Assembly: GCA_903840435.1 (NCBI GenBank)
Contig: CAIMFV010000056.1
Location: 1 to 64,000 of the forward strand
Direction: 5' to 3'
Origin: an uncultured Caulobacterales bacterium
Lineage (GTDB): Bacteria > Pseudomonadota > Alphaproteobacteria > Caulobacterales > Caulobacteraceae
Length of the DNA stretch: 64,000 bases
Shown: positions 51,322 to 60,177 of the stretch, one piece after another
How the letters are laid out: every line of letters starts with the position of its first letter
Position numbering within the stretch: position 1 is the first letter of the stretch
Program-made: the position numbers and the translations under genes
The notes under the pieces: model-generated
The model's input: the letters and a program-made list of their open reading frames with translations, nothing else
What the model was told of the DNA's origin: nothing
Databases searched by the model: none

Positions 51322-51882
51322 CTACCAGCTAATTGCGCTTAGTGCAGCCGCTGTGGTGGAGATCGCGATTTTTGCACGCAAGGCTGCCAAGTGACTCAAA
51401 TTGGCCGAAATCATCGCCCTGCAGTCTGACGCGACCTGTTGCACCTGTGCCGCGTTGTGGGGGCGGCTCGCCCAATTTCCGCTTGGGTCAGCACACATGA
51501 GCGGCGCGGACCAACTCGCGGCAAGACCAGGACCCAACGCCGCCAGAGCCGCAAAGGTCAGGTTGTGTTGATCGGTCAATTGGGACGGATAGCTGTAGGA
51601 CGCACCGAGCGCCTGTGAGGTGAAACCCGCCGTAATTTGGGCCTGGCACACCAAACTCAGCGACGCGCCGAGTTGGGCCTGAGCCTGCGCCAATGCACTC
51701 CCGGCCGGCGGGGGCGAAAGCGCGCCGTTCGCCACGGAGAACCCAGGCGTTGCCAAACATGCAAGCCATTGGGCGTCTGTGATCTTCAATAGCTGCGCCG
51801 TCTTGGGCGGCGGACTGTCGACGGCGTCGTAGAAGCCGGAAATCGTTCCTGAGGTCGTATAGGCTGCGTACTTCTGTCCCAT
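51322..51882 (-). CDS. Tail-fibre assembly-like protein (DUF4376-like)
   Basis: From ATG 51882, 186 residues starting MGQKYAAYTTSGTISGFYD. The YTT..GTI.GFYD N-terminus and the TDAQWLACL segment are typical of short proteins encoded just after phage tail fibres. The C-terminal half (CQAQITAGFTSQALGASYSY to the end) fits DUF4376. It probably helps fold or decorate the fibre encoded 8 bp upstream. Confidence 0.7.
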   Translation of the reverse strand: MGQKYAAYTTSGTISGFYDAVDSPPPKTAQLLKITDAQWLACLATPGFSVANGALSPPPAGSALAQAQAQLGASLSLVCQAQITAGFTSQALGASYSYPSQLTDQHNLTFAALAALGPGLAASWSAPLMCADPSGNWASRPHNAAQVQQVASDCRAMISANLSHLAALRAKIAISTTAAALSAISW

Positions 51883-51890
51883 GAGACTTC

Positions 51891-53276
51891 CTAAAAACCC
51901 AGCGCGATGTAAGAACCGCCACTGTTGGTGATGCTGGAATGAAGATTGGCCCCTAACCGCGACGGGCTGTCGTACCAACAACAGGCATTCAAACCAGAAC
52001 TGGTCGCATTGTTCTGAACAACACTAAGGGCTACACAGCCCGATTGCGGGAATGCGATCGGAAACGTTACCGGTACTGCACCTCCGGGGCTCGCCGCGCT
52101 CTGCCACGGCCCCCATTGAATGACGATCCCAGACGGCAATTTCTGATAGCCCGCCACGCCTTGGGTTCCGGCGAATAGCCCGCTACTCGACAGCGTTGCC
52201 GAGCCGAGGGCCAGCCAGCCCCCGCCATTGGTCTCTACCACCAGCCAATCACCGGACGGGATGGCAATGGAGGAAACGGGCGCGCTGCTCGGATAAAGCA
52301 GGTCAGCCCCTTGGCACTGGACCGTTGCAGTTGCGATGCTCGTATTGACAAACCAAATCGAGGTCCCCGATGGCGCAGAATTGGCAGGTGGCAAAGTGAA
52401 AATATTTGAGTTCGACCCATAAATATCAATAACTTGACCGAAGTTTGCGCTGTTCAAGGTGCCACCTGAACTGACGCTAATATTACTTGCAAAACCCCCA
52501 GCCGACGATTTGACAAACGCAGTGGTGGCCAAGCGGTTTGAGGCGTCTGACAGCGGTGCCGTCGGTGCAGTTGGACTTCCGGTTAAGGCGGGACTGATAA
52601 GGGGAGCGAGCCCCGTCAACTTGGTTGAGATGAACGGCGCACCCGATGCCACCGAGATATTAGCGTTGACTATTGTGGTTTGCCCATAGGCGAGCGTGAT
52701 CGCGTAGAGCGGAATAAATCCGGCATCGGCTGAGGGCTGGACCTGGGTTCCCGTGGGGGCGGCCACACCGGCCTTGAGTTGCACGGTCACACCACATTTT
52801 CGGGTGGTGAAACTGGTCGCGTCAGAATTTGCCGGGCCGCTATAGGGAACCGCTGGGTTGGCTGAATTGTAGAACGGCAAGAGGACCGGGTTGGTGTCGA
52901 CCTCCGACAGGGCCGCTTCAACCAAATATATGATCGAGGTTCCCGGACTGGTGGGAGCGGTGAGCGGTCCGAGTTGCAGCCCCGCGCTCGCCAACACGAC
53001 CCCTTGTTTCAGGATCAAATCCGAAGTGTCGGCGGCAAGAGATGAAAAGGGCGTCGCATCAAGGGGTTGGAGCGAATAGAGGGAACCTTGCCCAATCGTG
53101 ACGCTCATGGACGGCGCAGCCGTTTGGCTACAGGCGAGACCATCCGCCAGGGTAGAACTGCCGAGAATAGCTTGAGCCAGCTGCGCCAGTCCCACCATCA
53201 TATTCCGGTTCGTATTAAGGAGGTCGGTCTCAAGCGGGATCGCACCCGGCCAGACAATCTGACGGTCCAAGGGCAA
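51891..53276 (-). CDS. Tail fibre / receptor-binding protein
   Basis: 461 residues. The N-terminus (about 1-210) is a fibre base; ALTGSPTAPTAPLSDASNRL followed by ATTAFV is the repeat-like motif seen in many tail fibres; the C-terminus (GYQKLPSGIVIQWGPW ... FPQSGCVALSV) matches the gp53-like receptor-binding tip. Determines target-cell range. Located between baseplate protein I and the fibre-assembly protein, the usual order in P2-like tails. Confidence 0.85.
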   Translation of the reverse strand: MPLDRQIVWPGAIPLETDLLNTNRNMMVGLAQLAQAILGSSTLADGLACSQTAAPSMSVTIGQGSLYSLQPLDATPFSSLAADTSDLILKQGVVLASAGLQLGPLTAPTSPGTSIIYLVEAALSEVDTNPVLLPFYNSANPAVPYSGPANSDATSFTTRKCGVTVQLKAGVAAPTGTQVQPSADAGFIPLYAITLAYGQTTIVNANISVASGAPFISTKLTGLAPLISPALTGSPTAPTAPLSDASNRLATTAFVKSSAGGFASNISVSSGGTLNSANFGQVIDIYGSNSNIFTLPPANSAPSGTSIWFVNTSIATATVQCQGADLLYPSSAPVSSIAIPSGDWLVVETNGGGWLALGSATLSSSGLFAGTQGVAGYQKLPSGIVIQWGPWQSAASPGGAVPVTFPIAFPQSGCVALSVVQNNATSSGLNACCWYDSPSRLGANLHSSITNSGGSYIALGF

Positions 53277-53294
53277 GACTCCTGAAGATGGGGT

Positions 53295-53954
53295 TTAAGA
53301 GGAAATCGCCACCCAAACGGTGGTGGAAACGGGGCGCACGCTTTCAACAGCGGCGTAAATGTCCTGATCTGTGATGCCGGAGGTGATCAGGCGGGCTTGG
53401 CCATAGGCCATCGTGCCTGAACCATATCCGCCAACCGTTCGATAGCCGCAGAGGCCTGAAAAGGAGCCACGTGTCGGGCGAAACGCCGTGACAAAAACTG
53501 TATTGGCTAGGGAGAGCGAACCATAGGCGCCAGCGACGGAATAGGCTGGGCCCGCGATACCATAGCCGCCAACATCTGCCGGCCGCCATACCTCGACAAG
53601 GCTTGGAACGCGCTGCGTCAGGTCGGTCAGAGCTTGAATAATGGCCTGACGTGTCGACCTTGGCCGCAATACTGAAGCCAGGATTTGCGCCCGAAACGCC
53701 GCGTCTGTTTGATTGGGTTTTCGAAGGAGACGCGGGCCTAGAAAGTCCCAAGCGATAAGATCAAGCGACGCTCCAGTGGCGGTCCGGATACGCGACTGTC
53801 GCCTGACTTCGCTTAGGAGATTGAAAGCGAAGTTTAGCGACGCTGCGAAGCCTTGCAGTAAAGCCGATAAGACTGGGGCGTCGTCGGCGAACCAGCCGCG
53901 CGGCAGCAGCGAGGTCAGGCGGCGCTGAATATCGGTCTGGTCGCCTATAGCCAT
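53295..53954 (-). CDS. Baseplate / tail protein I-like
   Basis: 219 residues from ATG 53954. DIQRRLTSLLPRGWFAD and the helical FAFNLLSEVRRQSRIRTATG are typical of proteins that follow baseplate J. The Gly/Tyr-rich C-terminus (GGYGIAGPAYSVAGAYG, CGYRTVGGYGSG) is unusual and may be the fibre attachment region. Position between J and the fibre supports the I assignment; its start overlaps the J gene end by a few bases within translational-coupling distance. Confidence 0.7.
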   Translation of the reverse strand: MAIGDQTDIQRRLTSLLPRGWFADDAPVLSALLQGFAASLNFAFNLLSEVRRQSRIRTATGASLDLIAWDFLGPRLLRKPNQTDAAFRAQILASVLRPRSTRQAIIQALTDLTQRVPSLVEVWRPADVGGYGIAGPAYSVAGAYGSLSLANTVFVTAFRPTRGSFSGLCGYRTVGGYGSGTMAYGQARLITSGITDQDIYAAVESVRPVSTTVWVAISS

Positions 53955-53965
53955 GAAATATCTCT

Positions 53966-55144
53966 CTAGGTCAGCGTGATCGCGCCGACCCTGATCACGG
54001 TTTGGCTTCCCGCCCAAAGATCGGTCGCCGATCCATTCAGGGTGACACCGGTGATGTTGACCACGCCGGGTGTGGCGTCGAACGCCAATTGCGCGATGCG
54101 GCTCACGGGTAAGGTTTGCCCAAGCTTGAGGCTGTTCACATAGAGACGAATGGCTTGGCTCACCGCTTGCACCACAGCGGCGTGCAGGTAGCCGGGGGCT
54201 GAGGTGACGCTAGCTGAAATATTGGCAACTAGCCGCGTCGGTGCGATCACGGCGAACTGCACCCCCGCCGGTCGAACCCGATCAATGGCCGCACCGGCCG
54301 CCGCCAAAAAGGTCGCATTCGGCGATCCGCTGCCATCGTCAACAATGGCGTAAAAATAGCCGATCTGCTGCGCCCCAGAGGGCGTTTGATTTTCGACGAC
54401 AAGCGCCGTTGCTCCAGGCTTCAAATCGGCCACAGCCTCGGCCACGGCCAAGGGCGTCGCCCGACCGAGCGACGCAACCCAGGCTGAGAAGCGCGCTTTG
54501 AACGCATCGTCAGTTTCAGGATCAGCGCCGGTCTGAAAGGCCGCCCCATTGGTCACCGTGTCAACAAAGGCCAGCGCACCGACCAGGGTTGACATCGCTG
54601 CGGCAGCAACGTTACCAGACGCCCCTGCCTTTACTGCCTGAACGGTGGCGGCACATGACGCGGTCCCAGCCGGGATCACATACCCCCCCAAGGTCGCAGA
54701 ATAGGCACTCTGACCGACATCTGGAATGACCCTGAATTGCTGCGCACCGTCCGCCGTTTGGACTAGCGCTCCGCCACTCCACTCAGTTTGACCACTTGGG
54801 AGGACGCCGGAGGCAGAGGCGGCGGGGATGAAGCCCTGCTGCGTTGCGGTGAACCGCGAAAAGGTCACGGTTCCCGTGGCGGCATAGGCGGGTAGGCGGC
54901 TGAAGCCGAAATCAGCCCCGAAACTATCAACATCGGTGCCGACAGACGTGGCCAATCTGGTCGCTGAAGCGATTTGCAAGGCTAAGCTTTGCAACCACAC
55001 GGCCACGCCAGCAACAGATTCAACCAGCGCCCGAGCGACCGACCCAACCGAGAGATCAATGGCCTTGGCGGCGGCCCCTTGAACGGCGGCAGCGCTCGAT
55101 TCAACCAGAGCCGCAAAGCCTTGAGTTTGCAAAACTGGCATCAC
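53966..55144 (-). CDS. Baseplate J-like protein
   Basis: 392-residue wedge component of contractile tails. DLSVGSVARALVESVAGVA near the N-terminus, PAGTASCAATVQAVKAGASGN and the block TGADPETDDAFKARF are Baseplate_J hallmarks. Ends LPVSRIAQLAFDATPGVVNI. Overlaps the W-like gene by 4 bp. Confidence 0.9.
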   Translation of the reverse strand: MMPVLQTQGFAALVESSAAAVQGAAAKAIDLSVGSVARALVESVAGVAVWLQSLALQIASATRLATSVGTDVDSFGADFGFSRLPAYAATGTVTFSRFTATQQGFIPAASASGVLPSGQTEWSGGALVQTADGAQQFRVIPDVGQSAYSATLGGYVIPAGTASCAATVQAVKAGASGNVAAAAMSTLVGALAFVDTVTNGAAFQTGADPETDDAFKARFSAWVASLGRATPLAVAEAVADLKPGATALVVENQTPSGAQQIGYFYAIVDDGSGSPNATFLAAAGAAIDRVRPAGVQFAVIAPTRLVANISASVTSAPGYLHAAVVQAVSQAIRLYVNSLKLGQTLPVSRIAQLAFDATPGVVNITGVTLNGSATDLWAGSQTVIRVGAITLT

Positions 55145-55521
55145 GACCCCAGCTTAAAGGCGAGATTTTGGGAAGCGCGCGCGGCCGCATCGAAATAACT
55201 GATATTGACCAGTATCGACGTCGGGTCGCTGGGACCTTGGCTGACAGAAACGGTCGGTGAAGGTGTTTTCGCGACCGAGGCCTCCAACAGCATCTGGCCG
55301 GTGACGACCCCGAGAAGGCGATTGGTTTGCAGCGGTTGCCCGACAAAGGCCGCCAATCCACCGCCATAGCTTGGGTGGAAAATCGCTGCACCTGGCGAGG
55401 TCAGTAATCGCCGCAAAACGCGCTGTTGCGTCCGCCGGGATTGAGAGACCACAGCAATGTCGCCTGTGGGACCCAGAGAGAGGTCGCCACCGATAGGAAG
55501 GTCAAGGTCGTTTTCTAACAC
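55141..55521 (-). CDS. Baseplate wedge protein W / gp25-like
   Basis: 126 residues: GDIAVVSQSRRTQQRVLRRL and GAAIFHPSYGGGLAAFVGQP match the gp25/W-type lysozyme-like wedge protein that seeds sheath assembly. Placed between V and J as in P2-like phages; overlaps J by 4 bp. Confidence 0.78.
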   Translation of the reverse strand: MLENDLDLPIGGDLSLGPTGDIAVVSQSRRTQQRVLRRLLTSPGAAIFHPSYGGGLAAFVGQPLQTNRLLGVVTGQMLLEASVAKTPSPTVSVSQGPSDPTSILVNISYFDAAARASQNLAFKLGS

Positions 55522-55526
55522 AGCCG

Positions 55527-56096
55527 CTATCCATTAGGGGGTTGAGTCTGGCTCGTGCCGGACTGGACGCCAGAATGGGTGTGGGCCGAGACGGTATGGC
55601 CCTTAAAGACCCCCTCTCCGGTCGCCGTCACGCGTCCCTGAACCAAAAGGTCGCCTTTGAGGATGGCAAGGCCAGAATTGGCTAAGGTCAAGCTGACGCC
55701 GGAGGGATCGGTGAAGGTCAGGGCGCCGTCATTGGTGAATTTCGCCGAAGCGCCGGAGGCGTGAACAATCCACAGCTCTCCAGAAGGAACCTGCGGTGGT
55801 GTATCCTCATCATTGAAGAAGCGCAGACCCACAGCGCCCGCATCGTGAGCGCCATCTTCGAAACTGACCTCGACCATGTCGCCAAGCGTTGGTCCGGCGA
55901 GCATACCAAATTGAGCTCCGACCCATACCGCGCCCAGCGGCATCCAGCCGGTTTCATAGCCTTCCGGTTGCAAGGTCACCTTGACGGCATGACGGGCGGG
56001 ATCATAGCCGCTGACCAAGCCCTTCCGGTTAAAGCTCCTTAAGTTTGACAGGGCCAAGGCTTGACCTCGCACCGCGTTGGCAAGAGCTTGGCTCAT
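55527..56096 (-). CDS. Baseplate spike protein V
   Basis: 189 residues. KGLVSGYDPARHAVKVTLQP and GPTLGDMVEVSFEDG belong to the Phage_base_V OB-fold; repetitive beta region and C-terminal KGHTVSAHTHSGVQSG (His-rich, probably iron-binding tip) follow. Pierces the target membrane on contraction. Four-base overlap with the D-like gene. Confidence 0.87.
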   Translation of the reverse strand: MSQALANAVRGQALALSNLRSFNRKGLVSGYDPARHAVKVTLQPEGYETGWMPLGAVWVGAQFGMLAGPTLGDMVEVSFEDGAHDAGAVGLRFFNDEDTPPQVPSGELWIVHASGASAKFTNDGALTFTDPSGVSLTLANSGLAILKGDLLVQGRVTATGEGVFKGHTVSAHTHSGVQSGTSQTQPPNG

Positions 56097-57169
56097 GCGG
56101 CGTCCTCCTGGGCCAGGGACCGCGCATCAAGGGTCATGAGAAATCCCTCTTCACGTGAAAGGCTCCAACTGGTTGCTGCGCACTGATAAAGTCCGTCCAC
56201 GAAGGGATTGACCCCTGTCAGAGCGATCAAGCCGCGCGGATCGAGCGCGAGATCGGCGGGGAGACGGATGTTCAGACTTGCTGCCTGCTCCGCGAGGCCC
56301 CTGGCTACGGTGGCGGCAAATTGGGCGACCTGATCTTGCGTCAGTCCTGGTGTTGTCAGGCGATAGGATGATGCGGCTGCACCCGGCGCGCCATAGGTCG
56401 AAAGGCTGCGATAGGCCTGTTTTCTGCGAGCGTTCCACGATGCAACTTCGACGGTTCCCCCTGCGCCATAGCGGATGGATTTTTGAAACGTTAGATCGAG
56501 GACGGATACCCCTTGCCCCAGATCCGAGGATGAACCGTAGGCGACCGGAAATGTCTGTGCATCACTAGCCCTTGGTTTGGGCGTGAAGACGAGCGTTTCG
56601 CCCGTCATAAAGACTAAGGCATCACACTCTTGCGCCAATCCGCAGATCAGATCCCACTCGGTTCGTCGACCCGAGAGGCGGTTCCAATCAATATTATAGA
56701 ATAGCCCGACCGGTTCGCTCGGCGCGGTGATTTTGGCCTGCAGACCGTGTTTGGCGGCAAGTTCGGTGAGCACGTCTGATGCACTGCGGTTTCGCAGGCC
56801 AAGATCGATGCGCTGGTCTAAAAACCGGGCCGACAGGTCTCGCCCCGAAAGCGCGATGACGCCCGTCCGCGGATTGAAACTTAAGCTGTCGACAGGCCCC
56901 TTGATCAGGGAGATGAGCGCACCTTGCGGGTCGGCTGTTTCCAGCTGGCCTATCGAGCTCAGGCCCGCCCGAATTTCAATCACCATCTCAGACTGCGACA
57001 GGAGCCAATTCAAGTCATAAGGCGGCTGCAATGCCGCAACCGCCAATTCGACTTCGAAGGTATCGGCGCTAAAATGGATGGATTGCTCCACCCTCCAGGA
57101 CAGGCACGCCGGGAGCACCACGCCATTGCAGGTCACCTGCGACATGGGGCGTCGGAGAGATGAGATCAT
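56093..57169 (-). CDS. Tail hub protein D-like (late control D family)
   Basis: 358 residues, the hub linking tube and spike. FEVELAVAALQPPYDLNWL, VIALSGRDLSARFLDQRID and DVLTELAAKHGLQAKI match gpD of P2-like tails. GAGG lies 5 nt before the chosen ATG. Follows the LysM protein by 36 bp. Confidence 0.83.
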   Translation of the reverse strand: MISSLRRPMSQVTCNGVVLPACLSWRVEQSIHFSADTFEVELAVAALQPPYDLNWLLSQSEMVIEIRAGLSSIGQLETADPQGALISLIKGPVDSLSFNPRTGVIALSGRDLSARFLDQRIDLGLRNRSASDVLTELAAKHGLQAKITAPSEPVGLFYNIDWNRLSGRRTEWDLICGLAQECDALVFMTGETLVFTPKPRASDAQTFPVAYGSSSDLGQGVSVLDLTFQKSIRYGAGGTVEVASWNARRKQAYRSLSTYGAPGAAASSYRLTTPGLTQDQVAQFAATVARGLAEQAASLNIRLPADLALDPRGLIALTGVNPFVDGLYQCAATSWSLSREEGFLMTLDARSLAQEDAA

Positions 57170-57205
57170 CTCGACCTCGAAGGTTCTAAAGTTTTGAGGA
57201 GCGAA

Positions 57206-58147
57206 TTAGACCTGCAGCACCCCGTCGGAGCCCGACGAGAGGGCTGGGATAACGAGGGTGTTGAGACCGGTAAGACTTGGGTCCGTCAAGCCATTGGCCT
57301 GGGCCAAGGTGGTCCAGTCCAGGGCAGACCCATAGGTTTGAGTTGCGATTTGCATCAAGTCACCTCCGGCAACGGTGAGCACAGGACTGCCAGATGTGAG
57401 GTCGCCCAATTGGGCAATAACTTGGCTAAGTCCGTTTCTGACGCTGACGAGAGCGGCGCTATTGAGCGCTGCCGCTGTCCGTTGCTGAAGGTCCGCAGCG
57501 CCGCCGAGCTGAGAATCCGAGCCGAGCCCAACGTCTGTTCCGGCCAAAAGCACTGCCGTACGCGACAAAGCCAAGTTTGCGGGCTGCAGGACAGCCAGAA
57601 TTTGGCCTTGGGACGCGCCCGTCAGGCTGGCGATCTGGGTGAGCGACTGAACCGCGCGCTCGAGCTGAGCGCCAAGTTGGAGGTCGCCAAGCGACATCGC
57701 TAAGGCTTGAACGGCGTCTAAAGTGCTCGCAATCCCCACCAGCGAAACGGTTTGATCTTGAGCTTTAAGTGGCGCGGACAGGTCGTCGCTTGGCGTGAAT
57801 GTGATCTTGTAGCTGATCCTAAAGGCGCTTTCACAGCTTAAGCTGAGTGCACTGATGAGGCCGCGAAACCGAAATCTCTCCCAGGTGAGAAGGGTAGACC
57901 CACCCGACGCAGCAAGGGCCTGCAAGGCAAGGCCAGCGTCGAACGCCATTGGCGCGCCAAGGAAGACACCCTCCCAACTCACGGGGGTCATCTTGCGTCC
58001 AAGGGCCTCAACCACACGGCCCCCGCCGATCAGATCGTGCACTGCCAGCTGCTGAGTGTTTGCAATATCCAGTGCCTGGGGTTGCGCAAGGTCGGGAAAG
58101 GTCAAAACCGCGCCGGTGGCTTCGTCGACCAAGGAAAGCGTCGTCAA
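57206..58147 (-). CDS. Tail protein with C-terminal LysM-like domain (U/X position)
   Basis: 313 residues. The N-terminal half resembles phage tail proteins that surround the hub (MTPVSWEGVFLGAPMAFD, LLTWERFRFRGLISALS). The C-terminus VAGGDLMQIATQTYGSALD and TLAQANGLTDPSLTG is a LysM-type module like that of P2 gpX or T4 gp53. In this arrangement the two functions appear fused in one chain. Four-base overlap with the upstream gene. Confidence 0.72.
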   Translation of the reverse strand: MTTLSLVDEATGAVLTFPDLAQPQALDIANTQQLAVHDLIGGGRVVEALGRKMTPVSWEGVFLGAPMAFDAGLALQALAASGGSTLLTWERFRFRGLISALSLSCESAFRISYKITFTPSDDLSAPLKAQDQTVSLVGIASTLDAVQALAMSLGDLQLGAQLERAVQSLTQIASLTGASQGQILAVLQPANLALSRTAVLLAGTDVGLGSDSQLGGAADLQQRTAAALNSAALVSVRNGLSQVIAQLGDLTSGSPVLTVAGGDLMQIATQTYGSALDWTTLAQANGLTDPSLTGLNTLVIPALSSGSDGVLQV

Positions 58148-59112
58148 AGGACCAGTCCGATATTGGGGTTGAGGAGGGCATAGGTCGGATCAAAACCCGA
58201 AACGCCGGTTGGCTGGGCCAGCAGTCTGGCCTGGTGGGCGCTCACCTGCGCGACCAGTCGCCGAAGGTCGACCTGATCTGGGAGTGACGCCCTGGATTGT
58301 TCTGAACGCGTCTCCCAAGCGCGACGGCTGCTCAATTCCGGTCTGGGTGCGAACGACGCCAACTCTCGCGCCCCCGCACGCTGACCTCTGCGATGCGATG
58401 CAAGGGGGCTTGGCCAGTCCATCGCGGTGAAGGCAGTCTTGGCAAACACCTGCGACATGGCGCCGCTGCCAAGCATCTGGCGCGCCGTTAAAGTGCGAAA
58501 CCCGCCGAGTGCGGTAAACCTTCCTGGCACAAAACGAAACCCAGCTCCCCCGCCCGTCTGCTCAACAGAAAATCCTCGCGGTTCTAACCCGTTCAAGGCC
58601 GCATAGGTCTTTGACAGCGGCGTCGCACGCCAAAAGCGTCGACCTATCGCAGCGATTTTCTCACTCAATTTTCCACGCGCTGCGGTGTTAGCCGAGGCGC
58701 CAAACCCTCTCTTCGGGCGCGCTAGGAAAGGGCCAAGCTTCGGCCAGGATCTGCCTTCAAAGGCTGGCCGCGATGCAAAATTGCTGAGCCGCCCATACCG
58801 CGCTGCGCTTCGCCCCAAGGTGGCGATCAAAAGCCGCTTCGACTGAGGTACAGCGACGCTCACACGAAGCATCGAGCGTGCCATGTTGGGCGCTTGCACC
58901 CGAATGCGGCGTTTCAGCATCACCGGCGCGACTCCCCCGTTCGGCACAAGGCCAGCGTCCTCTGCCTCCAGATTTGGGCCTTCCACCCTGGAGGGGATCG
59001 GACCGATGCTAAAATAGTGCGGGGCAGCGCCGGCGAACCTGTTCAACATGGCAAGACAGCCTGCGCCGATTGCCGAAATGGCGCTTGGGATCTGACCTAA
59101 ATTTTGGACCAT
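58144..59112 (-). CDS. Basic protein in the tape-measure position
   Basis: 322 residues, rich in Arg, Ala, Gly and Pro, e.g. MLKRRIRVQAPNMARSM and RRGQRAGARELASFAPRP. It lies where P2-like tails encode the tape measure (after E/E', before U/X/D) but is short and lacks the long helical, transmembrane-containing region of classical tape measures. It could be a minimal tape measure, or a different tail component with the tape-measure gene missing. No family recognised. Confidence 0.6.
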   Translation of the reverse strand: MVQNLGQIPSAISAIGAGCLAMLNRFAGAAPHYFSIGPIPSRVEGPNLEAEDAGLVPNGGVAPVMLKRRIRVQAPNMARSMLRVSVAVPQSKRLLIATLGRSAARYGRLSNFASRPAFEGRSWPKLGPFLARPKRGFGASANTAARGKLSEKIAAIGRRFWRATPLSKTYAALNGLEPRGFSVEQTGGGAGFRFVPGRFTALGGFRTLTARQMLGSGAMSQVFAKTAFTAMDWPSPLASHRRGQRAGARELASFAPRPELSSRRAWETRSEQSRASLPDQVDLRRLVAQVSAHQARLLAQPTGVSGFDPTYALLNPNIGLVL

Positions 59113-59115
59113 TGA

Positions 59116-59274
59116 TCAACCTCGCTGCGGCACAGAATTCGGGTCACGCCAACACAACTTCTCCCAATCCCACAGGCCGCCTTCGAATTCGCCCAGAACA
59201 ATGGTCCAGGCCAATACCTCGTCCGGGGTCAAACTGAACGCCACGTCAAATGGCACATGGCGGCTGACCAACAT
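59116..59274 (-). CDS. Tail assembly chaperone second part (E'-like)
   Basis: A 52-residue frame (MLVSRHVPFDVAFSLTPDEV, then LAWTIVLGEFEGGLWDWEKL) in the -1 frame relative to the preceding gene. Its ATG shares one base with that gene's TGA. The DVAFSLTPDEVLAWTIVLGE text and short length fit the E'/T-like extension that, in many tails, is made by ribosomal frameshifting from E. The -1 frame is open well upstream into E, so either reinitiation or frameshift is possible. Confidence 0.75.
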   Translation of the reverse strand: MLVSRHVPFDVAFSLTPDEVLAWTIVLGEFEGGLWDWEKLCWRDPNSVPQRG

Positions 59275-59708
59275 CAGGGGTCCGCGTAATTCGGGCGCGC
59301 GGACGAGACACTGGACCCGCCTGCGCCAAGCGACTCCCCCAGGGCTTCGCCTTCCGCGCCTCCCGCGCTATGGGAATTGAAATTGGCCTCATGGGCGGCG
59401 CTCGCGGCGTCTAGACCCTCATCGTCAAGCCGTTGGATGAGCGCACGAAGTTCGCGCTCAGTGCGCAAGGGCGCCACCGGTTCGCTGTCGATTTCGCAGA
59501 CCGATTGCGCCACGAGCGCCAGGCCGATCAGGTCGGCATGACCCGCCGCATCCGGGCCCAGTAACCGCAAGAGGTCATAACGCGCCAGCGCGCCGATGCG
59601 CCTGACCTTGAGGCGACGACCCAGCCGATCCGTGACCGAGATCACCTCGCCAGCGCGTCGCAAAACCACCTGACTGGGCGTTTCCGCTTCGAAACCGGCT
59701 TCTTGCAT
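59274..59708 (-). CDS. Tail assembly chaperone E-like
   Basis: 144 residues from ATG 59708, with GGAGGG 8 nt upstream; a longer frame adds 12 residues. VVLRRAGEVISVTDRLGRRL and RIGALARYDLLRLLGPDAAG are typical of small chaperones that coat the tape measure before tail assembly. A G-run (CTGGGGGAG, 59334-59342) about 60 bases before the stop is a candidate slippery site for producing an E-E' fusion. Confidence 0.7.
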   Translation of the reverse strand: MQEAGFEAETPSQVVLRRAGEVISVTDRLGRRLKVRRIGALARYDLLRLLGPDAAGHADLIGLALVAQSVCEIDSEPVAPLRTERELRALIQRLDDEGLDAASAAHEANFNSHSAGGAEGEALGESLGAGGSSVSSARPNYADP

Positions 59709-59744
59709 AGCATCATCCCTCCAACACATTTGAAATGAAATCAT

Positions 59745-60177
59745 TTATGTTTGAAAATATAATTTTGTTAACAGAAATGAGGGCAATTACACGTAATGTA
59801 AGTAAGTATTCACAGAGACACCTTATCGTATTTTTCGCTATATTTATTCAAATTATTTCAAGATTATAGTTGGTTTATGGCCGATCTAAACTTCTACTCA
59901 GCGGGCAATATCAGATATCGCGCGATATTTCCAAAAAGGTGCTCTGAAATGCGGTCAGATGGTCCCTCATGGAACAAACTCGATGAAATGCGACAGCGCG
60001 CAGCCAGCGGCTGGCGGCGGACAGTCACGGGCCCCGGTGATGGCGCGCCAACCTATGCCCTTTGGCCGTGGCAGGGAACTCGGCAAATCCGGCGAGCCCG
60101 AACGCGGACCCGGCCTCGTCGACGGCTCACGCCACGCCGCAAGCGCCGGTCCTAGCGCGCCCGTTAAGCCACACCCC
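59745..60177. other. Gap in the tail module with an AT-rich half and a GC-rich plus-strand frame
   Basis: Between the tube and E genes. Bases 59717-59880 are markedly AT-rich (runs such as tttgaaaatataattttg and tatttattcaaattattt), unlike the flanks. The other half is GC-rich and open on the plus strand: ATG 60040 or 59959 reads to 60234, opposite to all tail genes and overlapping the 3' end of the tube gene, e.g. PMPFGRGRELGKSGEPERGP. No family, no clear ribosome site. The AT-rich part may hold a promoter. Confidence 0.5.
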
